From NCBI RefSeq assembly GCF_004959765.1, contig NZ_SJZD01000002.1:1-64000 (forward strand): 64,000 bases of DNA, in the 5' to 3' direction. The notes beneath the pieces were generated by a model. That model ran no database searches. It was not told the origin of the DNA and saw only the letters and a list, made by a program, of their open reading frames with translations. Below are positions 43,454 through 52,645 of this stretch, one piece after another; within the stretch, counting starts at the first letter, position 1; each line of letters opens with the position of its first letter. Source of the DNA: Flavobacterium sp. H122. GTDB lineage: Bacteria; Bacteroidota; Bacteroidia; Flavobacteriales; Flavobacteriaceae. A program made the translations under genes and the position numbers.

Positions 43454-46288
43454 ATGAAGTATTTCCACAACGAAATCGAAGCCAAGTGGCAACAATATTG
43501 GGCCGAAAATGGCACTTTTAAAGCGTCCAACAATAGTGACAAACCTAAATACTATGTATTAGATATGTTTCCTTATCCTTCAGGAGCAGGATTACACGTG
43601 GGGCATCCTCTAGGATATATAGCTTCAGATATTGTCGCACGTTTTAAAAGACATCAAGGGTTTAATGTATTGCATCCACAAGGATACGATTCGTTTGGTT
43701 TACCAGCAGAACAATATGCTATTCAAACAGGGCAACATCCTGAAAAAACAACTAAAGAAAATATTGCACGTTACCGTGAGCAATTAGATAAAATTGGATT
43801 TTCTTTTGATTGGAGTAGAGAAGTACGTACTTCAAATCCTGATTATTATAAACACACCCAATGGATTTTTATCCAATTGTTTGAATCATGGTATAACAAC
43901 GATACCAATCAAGCAGAAGATATTGCGACATTAGTAACAAAATTTCAAAAAGAAGGAAATGCAAATGTGAATGCGGTTTGTGATGATGCTATCGCTCCTT
44001 TTACAGCAGATGAATGGAATGCTTTTTCTTCTGATGAACAACAAAAAATTCTATTACAATATAGATTAACCTATTTAGCAGAAACCGAAGTAAACTGGTG
44101 CCCGGCATTAGGAACGGTTTTAGCGAATGACGAAATCGTAAACGGTGTTTCAGAACGTGGTGGACATCCGGTAATTCGTAAAAAAATGACCCAATGGTCG
44201 ATGCGTATTTCGGCGTATGCAGAACGTTTGTTGCAAGGTTTAGAAACTATCGATTGGACAGAATCATTGAAAGAATCGCAACGTAACTGGATTGGAAAAT
44301 CGGTTGGGGCGGCAGTGACTTTCAAAGTACAAAATCACGATGCGGTAATTGATGTGTTTACCACACGTCCTGATACTATTTTTGGAGTGACATTCATGAC
44401 TTTGGCTCCAGAGCATGAATTGGTGGCTCAAATTACCACTCCAGAACAAAAAGAAGCGGTAGAAGCTTATGTGGAAGCTACTGCAAAACGTTCGGAAAGA
44501 GAAAGAATGGCCGATGTAAAAACCATTTCGGGAGTATTTACAGGGGCTTATGCAGAACATCCGTTTACTAAAGAAGCGATTCCAGTTTGGATTGGGGATT
44601 ATGTATTAGCAGGTTATGGAACAGGTGCAGTTATGGCTGTCCCTTGTGGAGACGATCGTGATTATGCGTTTGCTAATTTCTTCAAAGGAACAAACGGCAT
44701 GCCTGCCATCAAAAATATTTTTAACCAGGATATTTCCGAAGCGGCTTACGGCGAAAAAAGTGGTTTCGAATTAGTAGATTCTGATTTCTTAAACGGATTG
44801 GACTATAAAAACGGAACGGAAAAAGTTATTGAAGAGCTGGAAAAAATTGGTGCCGGTAAAGCCAAAGTGAATTACCGTTTGCGTGATGCGGTTTTCTCCC
44901 GTCAGCGTTATTGGGGTGAGCCGTTCCCGGTATATTATGTGAACGGAATGCCGCAAATGATTGATGCTAAACATTTACCTATTGTTTTACCGGAAGTGGA
45001 AAAGTATTTACCAACGGAAGATGGGCAGCCACCTTTAGGAAATGCTACAGATTGGGCTTGGGATACCGTAAACAATACCGTGGTTTGCAATGAGGCTGTT
45101 GATAATGAAAAAGTATTTCCTTTGGAATTAAATACGATGCCGGGTTGGGCAGGTTCGTCTTGGTATTGGATGCGTTATATGGATGCCTCCAATGAAAATG
45201 AATTTGCTTCTGCGGATGCTTTAAAATACTGGGAAAATGTAGATTTATACATTGGCGGTAGCGAACATGCTACGGGTCACTTATTGTACTCTCGTTTTTG
45301 GAACAAATTCTTAAAAGACAGAGGTTTTGCACCAACTGAAGAACCATTCAAAAAATTGATCAATCAAGGGATGATTTTAGGAATGAGTGCTTTTGTATAC
45401 AGAAGTGAAGATTCTAAAACATTATATTCTAAAGGTTTGATTAAAGATAAAAATGTGCATCCAATTCATGTTGATTTATCCTGTATCAATGATGTTACAA
45501 ATGAATTAGATATTGAAAAATTCAAAGCACATCCTTTGTATTCTGACTATGCAAATGCTGAATTTGTCTTAGAAGATGATAAATATATCGTAGGACGTGA
45601 AGTCGAAAAAATGTCGAAATCAAAATACAACGTAGTTAATCCAGATGATATTTGTAATGAATACGGAGCTGATACGCTGCGTTTGTACGAAATGTTTTTA
45701 GGTCCATTAGAACAGGCAAAACCTTGGAATACTGCAGGTATTACAGGAGTTTACGGATTCTTGAAAAAACTATGGCGTTTGTATTTTGATGACAACGGTT
45801 TGATTGTAACTAACGACGAACCAACTGCCGATATGTATAAATCGTTGCACAAAACGATCAAAAAAGTAACAGAGGATATTGAGAATTTCTCATTCAATAC
45901 ATCGGTGTCGCAGTTTATGATTTGTGTGAATGAGTTATCACAGCAAAAATGCCACCATAGAGCTATTCTGGAACCATTGGCTGTAATTGTTTCTCCTTAT
46001 GCACCGCATATTGCTGAGGAATTATGGAGTGCCTTAGGTCATGAAGGTTCGATCGCTACGGTAGCGTTCCCTAAATGTGAAGAAAAGTATTTAGTAGAAA
46101 GCGAAAAAGAATATCCTGTATCTTTCAATGGGAAAATGCGTTTCACAATCAAATTACCATTGGACTTGACCGCTGGTCAAATCGAAGAAATTGTAATGGC
46201 TGATGAGCGTACACAAAACCAATTACAAGGAAGAATTCCCAACAAAGTGATTATCGTTCCAGGAAAGATTATTAACTTGGTGGGATAG
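43454..46288 (+). CDS. leuS: Leucyl-tRNA synthetase
   Basis: 944 residues, longer than the roughly 860 of E. coli LeuRS through internal insertions, as usual in Bacteroidetes. The HIGH-type motif is HVGH near residue 48 (PYPSGAGLHVGHPLGY); KMSKS lies near 718 (EKMSKSKYN). The CP1 editing domain is present with FTTRPDTIFGVTFM and GYGTGAVMAVPCGDDRDYA. One insertion follows FESWYNNDTNQ near 153, another near SAFVYRSEDSKTLYSKGL. A strong terminator follows. Confidence 0.98.
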   Translation: MKYFHNEIEAKWQQYWAENGTFKASNNSDKPKYYVLDMFPYPSGAGLHVGHPLGYIASDIVARFKRHQGFNVLHPQGYDSFGLPAEQYAIQTGQHPEKTTKENIARYREQLDKIGFSFDWSREVRTSNPDYYKHTQWIFIQLFESWYNNDTNQAEDIATLVTKFQKEGNANVNAVCDDAIAPFTADEWNAFSSDEQQKILLQYRLTYLAETEVNWCPALGTVLANDEIVNGVSERGGHPVIRKKMTQWSMRISAYAERLLQGLETIDWTESLKESQRNWIGKSVGAAVTFKVQNHDAVIDVFTTRPDTIFGVTFMTLAPEHELVAQITTPEQKEAVEAYVEATAKRSERERMADVKTISGVFTGAYAEHPFTKEAIPVWIGDYVLAGYGTGAVMAVPCGDDRDYAFANFFKGTNGMPAIKNIFNQDISEAAYGEKSGFELVDSDFLNGLDYKNGTEKVIEELEKIGAGKAKVNYRLRDAVFSRQRYWGEPFPVYYVNGMPQMIDAKHLPIVLPEVEKYLPTEDGQPPLGNATDWAWDTVNNTVVCNEAVDNEKVFPLELNTMPGWAGSSWYWMRYMDASNENEFASADALKYWENVDLYIGGSEHATGHLLYSRFWNKFLKDRGFAPTEEPFKKLINQGMILGMSAFVYRSEDSKTLYSKGLIKDKNVHPIHVDLSCINDVTNELDIEKFKAHPLYSDYANAEFVLEDDKYIVGREVEKMSKSKYNVVNPDDICNEYGADTLRLYEMFLGPLEQAKPWNTAGITGVYGFLKKLWRLYFDDNGLIVTNDEPTADMYKSLHKTIKKVTEDIENFSFNTSVSQFMICVNELSQQKCHHRAILEPLAVIVSPYAPHIAEELWSALGHEGSIATVAFPKCEEKYLVESEKEYPVSFNGKMRFTIKLPLDLTAGQIEEIVMADERTQNQLQGRIPNKVIIVPGKIINLVG

Positions 46289-46341
46289 TTTTGGATTTGT
46301 CTGGTAGGGTATCTGGATATAAAATCTAAAAGACTCATAAT

Positions 46342-46375
46342 AAAAAAGCTATGACATTGTGTTATAGCTTTTTTA
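46342..46375. terminator. Terminator of leuS
   Basis: Arms aaaaaagctatgac (46342-46355) and gttatagctttttt (46361-46374) pair with one G-T wobble around a 5-nt loop. A/T flanks on both sides make it potentially bidirectional, so it may also stop hypX. Confidence 0.9.
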
Positions 46376-46423
46376 TTTAAGATGATTTGTATTGCGTTTT
46401 AGAGCTTGTTAATCATTATTTGG

Positions 46424-46451
46424 TTTTTTAGTGATGATTTTTTAGTGATGA
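46424..46451. repeat. 14-nt tandem duplication ttttttagtgatga
   Basis: Two exact head-to-tail copies (46424-46437, 46438-46451) in the convergent leuS-hypX spacer. It looks like a recent slippage product with no visible function. Confidence 0.8.
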
Positions 46452-46463
46452 TTTTTAAATCAA

Positions 46464-48218
46464 CTAAGAAGCTTCATTGGCTTCTTCCGTTTCTTTGATG
46501 TAAGCATATTTTTCTATCAATTCATCAGGAACAGATTCCTTGTTGGATACTTTATGAACAAAGAAATATCGTGCAAAGTGATAGCTCATATCCTCCCCAA
46601 AGAAATTTTCAAACATCTTTGTCAGTTCCTCTTTACGATAAAAATGTAATGGTTTTATATCTTCATCAATCTTTCTTTTTTGCTTTTTTTCGACCAGTAT
46701 TTTTTCGTAATCATAATCGGGAATAAGGGTAATTTTTTCGGCCGCTTGTCGTATTTTTTCGCAAAAATCAGCTCCATTTTCACCAAAATAATTATCAATT
46801 AACCCGATGACTTTCGCTTCCTGAGTAGAAACCGGCATACATTCATCCGTAAGTTGAAACGCCTTTGCGTTACCAACTCTTTGAGGCAGAAGATATGTCC
46901 AGTACTCGGAACCGTATAAACCGCCCATTTTTTTATAGTGAGGATTCAAGATAATGCCCTTTCTTGCATATATTTTATCGGCTGCCAGAGCCATAATAAC
47001 GCCACCGGCTCCCGCATTACCTTGCATAGCTGAAATAATGACTTTGGAGGTGGTATTAATCACTTCTTTTACAAAATCATTAATAGCATTAATATTTTTC
47101 CAAGATTCATCTGCTGGGCTTTCAGCATGCTCAATCATATTTAAATGAATTCCGTTTGACCAAATGTCGCTTCCTCCCATCAAAACCAGCACTTTTGTTG
47201 TTGATCTGTTTACAGCCTCTTTAAAAGCATCCAGTAATCGATAACATTGTTCAGTGCTCATGGCTCCATTGTAGAAATCAAAATGGAGGTAACCAACTTT
47301 ATTTTTCTCAGTATAGCTTATTTCCCTAAAAGTAGCTATTCCTTGATAATGATTATTAAAAGGTAAAAACTCAGAGATTGGAACATTGTCAAGTGAAAAA
47401 GGAGGAAGTGCCATTGCTGCTTCGATTTTGTATGAAGCATTTTTAGGTTTTAGATGTGTGAGCCAGATGGCACCATTGCCGGTAGCCATGCAAATGGCAT
47501 TATAACGCCGGGCAATAATTTTTCCAGCTGTGTGACCTCTAAGTATTTCTTCGAGATGGGCACCATACACAAAATATTCATTGTTGTTAATTGTAGTCAG
47601 GATGCCGGGACTGCTGTCGGCGGCTTTTATTTTTCGTATTATGCTTTCCGATGTATCATTCCAATTAAAAATTCTGTCTTCTTGTTTGATAACAGCATGA
47701 AGTCTCCCTTTGATTTCAGGATTGTTATAATCTAGAGGAGTAGGTTTGAATTTTTTAGTTTTGAATTTTTCTATGGCTTCAAGGATGCATTCTATTGCGG
47801 CTTGAGTAATCTCATGGCGATAAATGTTGCCTTTTGTAATGGATGATAATTCTCGGACTTTAAACAATCGGTATGCCCATATATCACCTCCATCCATTTC
47901 TTCGTTGGCTTGCAGTAGTGTTACTCCCCATTCTTTGTCATTGTTCATGATAGCCCAATCTAAAGAATATGCACCTCGATCGCCCCTGATACCAGGATGA
48001 ACAATCAGACAAATGTAATTTTTCCAAATGGCTTCCGGAATTGCCTTTTTAAGAAAAGGTGCAATGACGAGTTGTGGTTGAAAGTTTTCAACGGCTGCAA
48101 TAATGGATTTCTCGTTGATAAGTTGATGTACATGAATTTCATGGCCTAAAAGTTTAAGCTCTACAAATATTCTTTGACTCAGTCCGTTAAAAGAACTTAC
48201 GGTAAAAAAGATTTTCAT
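46464..48218 (-). CDS. hypX: HypX/HoxX-like protein (formyl-THF-dependent CO formation for hydrogenase)
   Basis: 584 residues, two domains. Residues 1-210 resemble formyltransferases: SSFNGLSQRIFVELKLLGHE, the HypX-typical HPGIRGDRGAYSLDWAI (His74) and EEMDGGDIWAYRLF. Residues about 320-500 are an enoyl-CoA hydratase/isomerase-type domain with VLVLMGGSDIWSNGIHLN and AMQGNAGAGGVIMALAADKIY; MGGLYGSEYWTYLLPQRVG is a further HypX landmark. Characterised HypX makes CO from formyl-tetrahydrofolate for the active site of NiFe-hydrogenase. No hydrogenase or other hyp genes are in the window, so its role here is open. It stands alone with a long upstream gap. Confidence 0.85.
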   Translation of the reverse strand: MKIFFTVSSFNGLSQRIFVELKLLGHEIHVHQLINEKSIIAAVENFQPQLVIAPFLKKAIPEAIWKNYICLIVHPGIRGDRGAYSLDWAIMNNDKEWGVTLLQANEEMDGGDIWAYRLFKVRELSSITKGNIYRHEITQAAIECILEAIEKFKTKKFKPTPLDYNNPEIKGRLHAVIKQEDRIFNWNDTSESIIRKIKAADSSPGILTTINNNEYFVYGAHLEEILRGHTAGKIIARRYNAICMATGNGAIWLTHLKPKNASYKIEAAMALPPFSLDNVPISEFLPFNNHYQGIATFREISYTEKNKVGYLHFDFYNGAMSTEQCYRLLDAFKEAVNRSTTKVLVLMGGSDIWSNGIHLNMIEHAESPADESWKNINAINDFVKEVINTTSKVIISAMQGNAGAGGVIMALAADKIYARKGIILNPHYKKMGGLYGSEYWTYLLPQRVGNAKAFQLTDECMPVSTQEAKVIGLIDNYFGENGADFCEKIRQAAEKITLIPDYDYEKILVEKKQKRKIDEDIKPLHFYRKEELTKMFENFFGEDMSYHFARYFFVHKVSNKESVPDELIEKYAYIKETEEANEAS

Positions 48219-48613
48219 ATTTCACGTAAGATTTAGATTCAATGTGAATATAATTCATATTAATCAATAATAAAAACATTTTGTAAGAAAAAAACTATTT
48301 TTTTAAGAAAATGATTGATTTGTTAAAAAAACAATAAATCTGGTTTTCAGATGATTATATTAAAAGTAATTGAAAGATGAAAATCACATTTTCCTATGCT
48401 ACTGGAATGACCTCATCTGTAATTTTATTACGATGCATAGGAAATTCACACAAAAAATAAACATATTTTAAATAATAAATTTAAAAGTAAAGTAGTATCA
48501 CCCATTATGAGTTGATTGGATTAATTGTCTCTATAACAAGTTGTAGATAAATGACAAGTTGTCATTTTTAAATATTGGTTCAAAATTTGTTGCTCTTTTA
48601 AAAAAACGAAATT
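48219..48613. other. 395-nt divergent intergenic region between hypX and the zinc peptidase
   Basis: Very AT-rich with no credible reading frame. It contains a 10-bp inverted repeat tttcctatgc (48390-48399) / gcataggaaa (48435-48444) with a 35-nt interior. Starts of the divergent flanking genes must lie here, but I see no exact TAnnTTTG for either; caaaatttg near 48580 is a weak candidate for the plus-strand gene. Confidence 0.5.
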
Positions 48614-49312
48614 ATGTTAGGATATTATATTTTAATTGGAGGAATTGCTCTGGTAAGCTGGATAGTGAGCAGCCGTTTACAAAGTAAGTTTGATCATTAT
48701 TCGAAAGTGCATTTGCGCAATGGAATGAGTGGTGCGGAAATTGCCCAGAAAATGCTTAACGATCACGGAATTTATGACGTACAGGTGATTTCAACGCCGG
48801 GCAGATTAACGGACCACTATAACCCGTTGGATAAAACGGTAAACTTGTCAGAAGCGGTTTATAATCAGCGAAATGCAGCAGCAGCAGCAGTTGCCGCGCA
48901 TGAATGTGGCCATGCGGTACAGCACGCAACGGCATACAGCTGGTTAACCATGCGTTCTAAAATGGTGCCTATGGTGAATGTGTCTTCCACTTTGTCGCAA
49001 TGGCTGATTATGGGTGGACTGATTCTGGGAATCGCTTCAAAAGGATTGTCAATTGGCTATATAGTGGCATTGATAGGTTTGGCATTAATGACTATTGCAA
49101 CCGTTTTTTCATTAATTACTTTACCTGTAGAATATGATGCAAGTCATCGCGCCTTGGCTTGGTTGAAAAGTAAAAACATGGTAAGCCAACAGGAATATGC
49201 AGGTGCTGAAGATTCCTTGAAATGGGCGGCAAGAACCTATCTGGTTGCGGCAATTGGTGCAGTAGCTTCAATGCTGTACTGGGCAATGCAGGTTTTCGGA
49301 AGAAGAGAATAA
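48614..49312 (+). CDS. Zinc-dependent membrane metallopeptidase, YugP-type (Zn_peptidase_2)
   Basis: 232 residues. Zinc motif HECGHAVQHA follows VAAHE near residue 97, preceded by GRLTDHYNPLDKTVNLSEAVY, both hallmarks of this family. Helices lie at the N-terminus (YYILIGGIALVSWIV), in the middle (LIMGGLILGIASKG, IGYIVALIGLALMTIATVF) and at the C-terminus. The substrate is unknown. It stands alone, with a terminator shared with the converging Lrp gene. Confidence 0.92.
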   Translation: MLGYYILIGGIALVSWIVSSRLQSKFDHYSKVHLRNGMSGAEIAQKMLNDHGIYDVQVISTPGRLTDHYNPLDKTVNLSEAVYNQRNAAAAAVAAHECGHAVQHATAYSWLTMRSKMVPMVNVSSTLSQWLIMGGLILGIASKGLSIGYIVALIGLALMTIATVFSLITLPVEYDASHRALAWLKSKNMVSQQEYAGAEDSLKWAARTYLVAAIGAVASMLYWAMQVFGRRE

Positions 49313-49324
49313 GGCAATAAATTT

Positions 49325-49400
49325 TCAAACAACAAATCCCAAATTCTGGTCACTGAGCTTGCCGAAGTGGGAATTTGGGATTTGCTTTTTTGTTGTTTGA
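49325..49400. terminator. Large bidirectional terminator containing the ctgagcttgccgaag repeat core
   Basis: Inner arms caaatcccaaattc (49333-49346) and gaatttgggatttg (49371-49384) form a perfect 14-bp stem enclosing tggtcactgagcttgccgaagtgg. Another set, tcaaacaacaaa (49325-49336) and tttgttgtttga (49389-49400), is also perfectly complementary and shares bases with the first, so two folds compete. The core matches the palindromic spacer at 23613-23647. Confidence 0.85.
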
Positions 49401-49419
49401 TATTTGTCATTTAGGATTT

Positions 49420-49890
49420 CTAAAGCTGTATCTGTCTTTCTATTTGCTGGTCCAGTGAGATAAAAGTTTCTGTTCTGGATACGCCTTCAATAGCCTGGAT
49501 TTTGGAATTAAGCAACTGCATCAGATGTTCGTTGTCCCGGCAGATAATTTTTATTAAAATACTCCAGTTACCCGTGGTGTAATGACATTCCAATACTTCC
49601 GGAATTTTTCTCAATTCTCGGACAGCTTCCGGGTTTCTGGCAGCCTTGTCCAGATAAATACCCACAAAAGCCATGGTACTGTAACCTAACACTTTGGTGT
49701 TGACAATAAATTTTGACCCCGATATTACTTTGGCTTCTTCCAGTTTTCGCAAGCGCTGATGGATAGCTGCTCCTGAGATTCCTATTTTATTGGCAATCTG
49801 AAGAATGGGTTTGCGGGCGTCTTCCATTAAGTAACGAAGGATTTCTTTGTCGATACCGTCTATCTCAATTTGGAGGTGATTTATCTTCAT
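49420..49890 (-). CDS. Lrp/AsnC family transcriptional regulator
   Basis: 156 residues. The N-terminal winged helix-turn-helix has IDGIDKEILRYLMEDARKPIL and IANKIGISGAAIHQRLRKLE. The C-terminal RAM domain has TMAFVGIYLDKAARNPEAV, ECHYTTGNWSILIKIICRD and RTETFISLDQ. These proteins form octamers that respond to amino acids and bind near their own promoter. A TATCTTTA box (one mismatch to consensus) is close upstream. Target genes cannot be told; no amino-acid operon is adjacent. Confidence 0.94.
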   Translation of the reverse strand: MKINHLQIEIDGIDKEILRYLMEDARKPILQIANKIGISGAAIHQRLRKLEEAKVISGSKFIVNTKVLGYSTMAFVGIYLDKAARNPEAVRELRKIPEVLECHYTTGNWSILIKIICRDNEHLMQLLNSKIQAIEGVSRTETFISLDQQIERQIQL

Positions 49891-50047
49891 AAGGTTACAG
49901 TTTGAAATTTAAAGATACGATTTTCTTTCTTTTTGAAACATAGAATTTGGTTATGACTATGTTGTAAAAGTTGTTTAGGCAATAATTTCCACTTCCTAAC
50001 GTTTCATTATCAACCTACTATATGTTTAACCCTAATTCTATCACGTA

Positions 50048-50644
50048 ATGAGCAAATGTCGATTAGTATCATGGATAGTAATTTGTTTTTCCATAATTAC
50101 ATCCGCAACAGGTCAGGAAACCGCAGCAACATCAAATTCTATTGGTAACCAATTCAACTATATCTTAGAAAAATCTGAAAGTTACAAGGATTTGAAAGTG
50201 GTGAAAAAGCAATGGATTGAAAACTTAAAATCGGATGTTTTGAGTTCAATTTCTAAAGTTGAAAGCGAACTGAACAGTTCAAAAATGGCTTTTAACCAAC
50301 AGGCAGCACAAATGAATTCGTTGAAAGTAAAGCTTGACAAAGTAAATTCTGAATTGCAGGAATATACAAATTCAGGTCCTTCCATCACTTTTTTAGGAAT
50401 TCAATTCAACAAAAGCTTTTTTAACGGACTGCTGTCTTTTATTCTGTTGGGTTCTGTGCTTTCTGTAGCTTTTTTTGCGTACCAATTCAAAAAAATGAAT
50501 TCGGAATCCACTCATTCCAAGAGTGTTTTGAATGATTTGGAAGAAGAATATCAGGAGTATAAAAGAAAAGCAATTGAAAGGGAGCAAAAGGTGAGCCGTC
50601 AACTGCAGGACGAACTCAATAAACAAAAGCAATTTGCAAATTAA
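50048..50644 (+). CDS. Exported coiled-coil membrane protein, unknown function
   Basis: 198 residues. Signal peptide (LVSWIVICFSIITSATGQ), a coiled coil near 45-105 (SKVESELNSSKMAFNQQ, MNSLKVKLDKVNSELQEY), one membrane helix near 120-142 (FFNGLLSFILLGSVLSVAFFAYQF), then a second coiled coil to the end (LEEEYQEYKRKAIEREQKVS). No family recognised. It starts 157 nt from the divergent Lrp gene start and ends in a strong terminator, so it is a single-gene unit. Confidence 0.75.
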   Translation: MSKCRLVSWIVICFSIITSATGQETAATSNSIGNQFNYILEKSESYKDLKVVKKQWIENLKSDVLSSISKVESELNSSKMAFNQQAAQMNSLKVKLDKVNSELQEYTNSGPSITFLGIQFNKSFFNGLLSFILLGSVLSVAFFAYQFKKMNSESTHSKSVLNDLEEEYQEYKRKAIEREQKVSRQLQDELNKQKQFAN

Positions 50645-50653
50645 AATTTCAAT

Positions 50654-50693
50654 AAAAAAAAGACCTGTTTCAATTAGAAACAGGTCTTTTTTT
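50654..50693. terminator. Bidirectional terminator
   Basis: Stem agacctgtttc (50661-50671) / gaaacaggtct (50677-50687) with A-run before and T-run after, 5-nt loop. It serves the coiled-coil gene on the plus strand and the saccharopine dehydrogenase-like gene on the minus strand. Confidence 0.95.
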
Positions 50694-50713
50694 GAAATAA
50701 ACTGGTTATAGTA

Positions 50714-52066
50714 TTATTTGTATCCTTTGTACTGAACTTGTTTTTCATGGAAGATAACCCCGTAGTCCTCAAGCTCTTTTAAGATAGGTTCGTATACTTC
50801 TTTTTTAATTGGAAGCTGCACACCCGGTGTTTTAATGTTTCCGTTCAAGATTTGCAAAGTAGCCATGGCTACCGGTAAACCAACCGTTTTTGCCATAGCA
50901 GTATACGTTTGGTCGTCGCCTATACAAACCATAGTAGCATCGATTTGTTTGCGCTCGCCTTTGATTTCATAACCAAATTTATGATACATGACAATCATGT
51001 CTTTGTCATGTGCTTGAAGTGTCCACGAATCGGTAAGTATTTTTTCAAGGGCTTGTGCCGGAGTTGCATTTTTTAAACCTATTTTCTTTTCGTCATTGAA
51101 TAAATCCAGTTCTACCAATTTATCCCACATGACATCGTCCTGATCAATTTTTAACTGATGGCGTAATTTAATTTCAACAGAATCTGTTGGGTGATACGGT
51201 AAAAACAAGTTTATAAATCCACGGTAGCTCATGTGTTCAGAATCATCAATTACATAAGTATCATCAGTCATGCCTAATTGCACAAACATATCCCATGCTT
51301 TTGAATAACCCACGCGACGGATGGTTCCTCTAAAAACAGTTAAAGCATCATCCAAACGGTAAACACTTCTGTATTTTAATGAATCTCTGTTGGCATAACC
51401 TTCAAAACGGCCATAACCTTCTACTTCAAGAAATTCTGTTCTTCTGAATAATTTGTTGTATGGTATGTATTTGTAAGTGCCTTCCTGAATGAATTTGGCT
51501 GCGCCTCCTTGTCCCGCTAAAACCACGTTTCTTGGAGCCCAGGTAAATTTATAATTCCAAAGATTGTTGTCACTTTCCGGAGCGACCAATCCACCGCAAA
51601 ATGATTCGAAAAGAATAACATGGCCGCCTTGTTCACGGATTTCATCCAGAACTTTCATGGCACTCATGTGGTCAATTCCCGGGTCAAGACCCACTTCGTT
51701 CATGAATACCAGTCCGTTTTCTTTAGCCTGTGTGTCTAAAGCCTGCATAGCATCACTAATGTAAGATGCTGTTACCATATGCTTTTTGAAAGTGATGCAG
51801 TCTTTAGCCACTTCAATATGCATATGAGCCGGCAGCATTGAAATTACAATATCTGCTTTTTGAATTTCTGCCTGACGTTGATCAGCGTTGTTAATATCCA
51901 ATGCAATAGCAGTAGCATTTTTGTGTCCGTTTGTTTTGCGTTGTGCTAATTCTAAAGATAAATCACCAATGGTAAGGTGTAAATTTTCGCTTTCCGATTT
52001 TTCTAAAAGGTATTTTATAAGCGATGAAGCAGAACGGCCTGCTCCAATAATTAATATATTTCTCAT
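50714..52066 (-). CDS. Saccharopine dehydrogenase family protein
   Basis: 450 residues. N-terminal Rossmann motif IIGAGRSASSLIKYLLE; then DIVISMLPAHMHIEVAKDCI, VTASYISDAMQALD and NEVGLDPGIDHMSAMKVLDE, typical of the saccharopine reductase/LYS9-type family; the C-terminal catalytic domain includes FESFCGGLVAPESDNNLWNYKF and GRFEGYANRDSLKYRSVY. Relatives act in lysine breakdown or make carboxynorspermidine; the actual substrate is not clear. An exact promoter box lies 25 nt upstream. Confidence 0.92.
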   Translation of the reverse strand: MRNILIIGAGRSASSLIKYLLEKSESENLHLTIGDLSLELAQRKTNGHKNATAIALDINNADQRQAEIQKADIVISMLPAHMHIEVAKDCITFKKHMVTASYISDAMQALDTQAKENGLVFMNEVGLDPGIDHMSAMKVLDEIREQGGHVILFESFCGGLVAPESDNNLWNYKFTWAPRNVVLAGQGGAAKFIQEGTYKYIPYNKLFRRTEFLEVEGYGRFEGYANRDSLKYRSVYRLDDALTVFRGTIRRVGYSKAWDMFVQLGMTDDTYVIDDSEHMSYRGFINLFLPYHPTDSVEIKLRHQLKIDQDDVMWDKLVELDLFNDEKKIGLKNATPAQALEKILTDSWTLQAHDKDMIVMYHKFGYEIKGERKQIDATMVCIGDDQTYTAMAKTVGLPVAMATLQILNGNIKTPGVQLPIKKEVYEPILKELEDYGVIFHEKQVQYKGYK

Positions 52067-52091
52067 TAGTTATGGTTTAGTAAAAATCACA

Positions 52092-52099
52092 CAAAAGTA
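52092..52099 (-). promoter_or_regulatory. -7 promoter element TACTTTTG, saccharopine dehydrogenase-like gene
   Basis: Exact TAnnTTTG match on the minus strand, 25 nt before the ATG at 52066. Confidence 0.65.
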
Positions 52100-52162
52100 A
52101 TGAAATGTTATTTTTAAGAAAGCTTTCGTTTGAAAAATGAAAAATTATTACAGATTGTGTAG

Positions 52163-52170
52163 TAAATTTG
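52163..52170 (+). promoter_or_regulatory. -7 promoter element TAAATTTG, DUF423 gene
   Basis: Exact match 19 nt before the ATG at 52190; together with the element at 52092 it makes a compact divergent promoter region. Confidence 0.65.
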
Positions 52171-52189
52171 AAGAAAATTTTCACGACAA

Positions 52190-52576
52190 ATGGAAAAGAA
52201 AATTCTGATAACAGCTTTAAGTTTTGGTTTTGTATCTATTGTTTTAGGTGCTTTTGGCGCACATGCCTTGAAAAAAGTTTTAACCGCAGATCAATTGACC
52301 TCGTTTGAAGTGGGTGTACGCTACATGATGTACCATGCTTTGTTTTTGCTGTTTGTAGGGAGTGCTTCGGCATTGCTGCCGGGACAAAAAAATGTAGTTT
52401 ACAACCTGACATTGATTGGAACGCTGTTTTTTTCTGTCTCTATTTTCCTGCTTTCAACACAAACCATATCAGGTGTTAATTTTAAATTTTTAGGACCTGT
52501 AACACCCATAGGAGGTCTCTTGTTAATTGCAGCGTGGGCAATGGCTACCTATTACATTATCACAAAAAAAGGCTAA
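52190..52576 (+). CDS. DUF423 (YgdD-type) membrane protein
   Basis: 128 residues, four hydrophobic helices. VLGAFGAHALKKVLTADQLTSFEVGVRYMMYHALFLL is scattered over residues 20-57 and matches the DUF423 pattern GAFGAHxL...F..A..YQ..HALALL; the end has GPVTPIGGLLLIAAWAM. Inner-membrane protein with no assigned function. It has its own promoter box, and pckA follows with another. Confidence 0.93.
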   Translation: MEKKILITALSFGFVSIVLGAFGAHALKKVLTADQLTSFEVGVRYMMYHALFLLFVGSASALLPGQKNVVYNLTLIGTLFFSVSIFLLSTQTISGVNFKFLGPVTPIGGLLLIAAWAMATYYIITKKG

Positions 52577-52603
52577 ACTGTGAGGCTATTCAAATAATAT
52601 TTT

Positions 52604-52611
52604 TACTTTTG
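52604..52611 (+). promoter_or_regulatory. -7 promoter element TACTTTTG for pckA
   Basis: Exact TAnnTTTG match 34 nt before the pckA ATG. No clear terminator separates the DUF423 gene from it. Confidence 0.65.
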
Positions 52612-52645
52612 CCGTTATAAAAAAAACACAACTTATCGTAAATTT

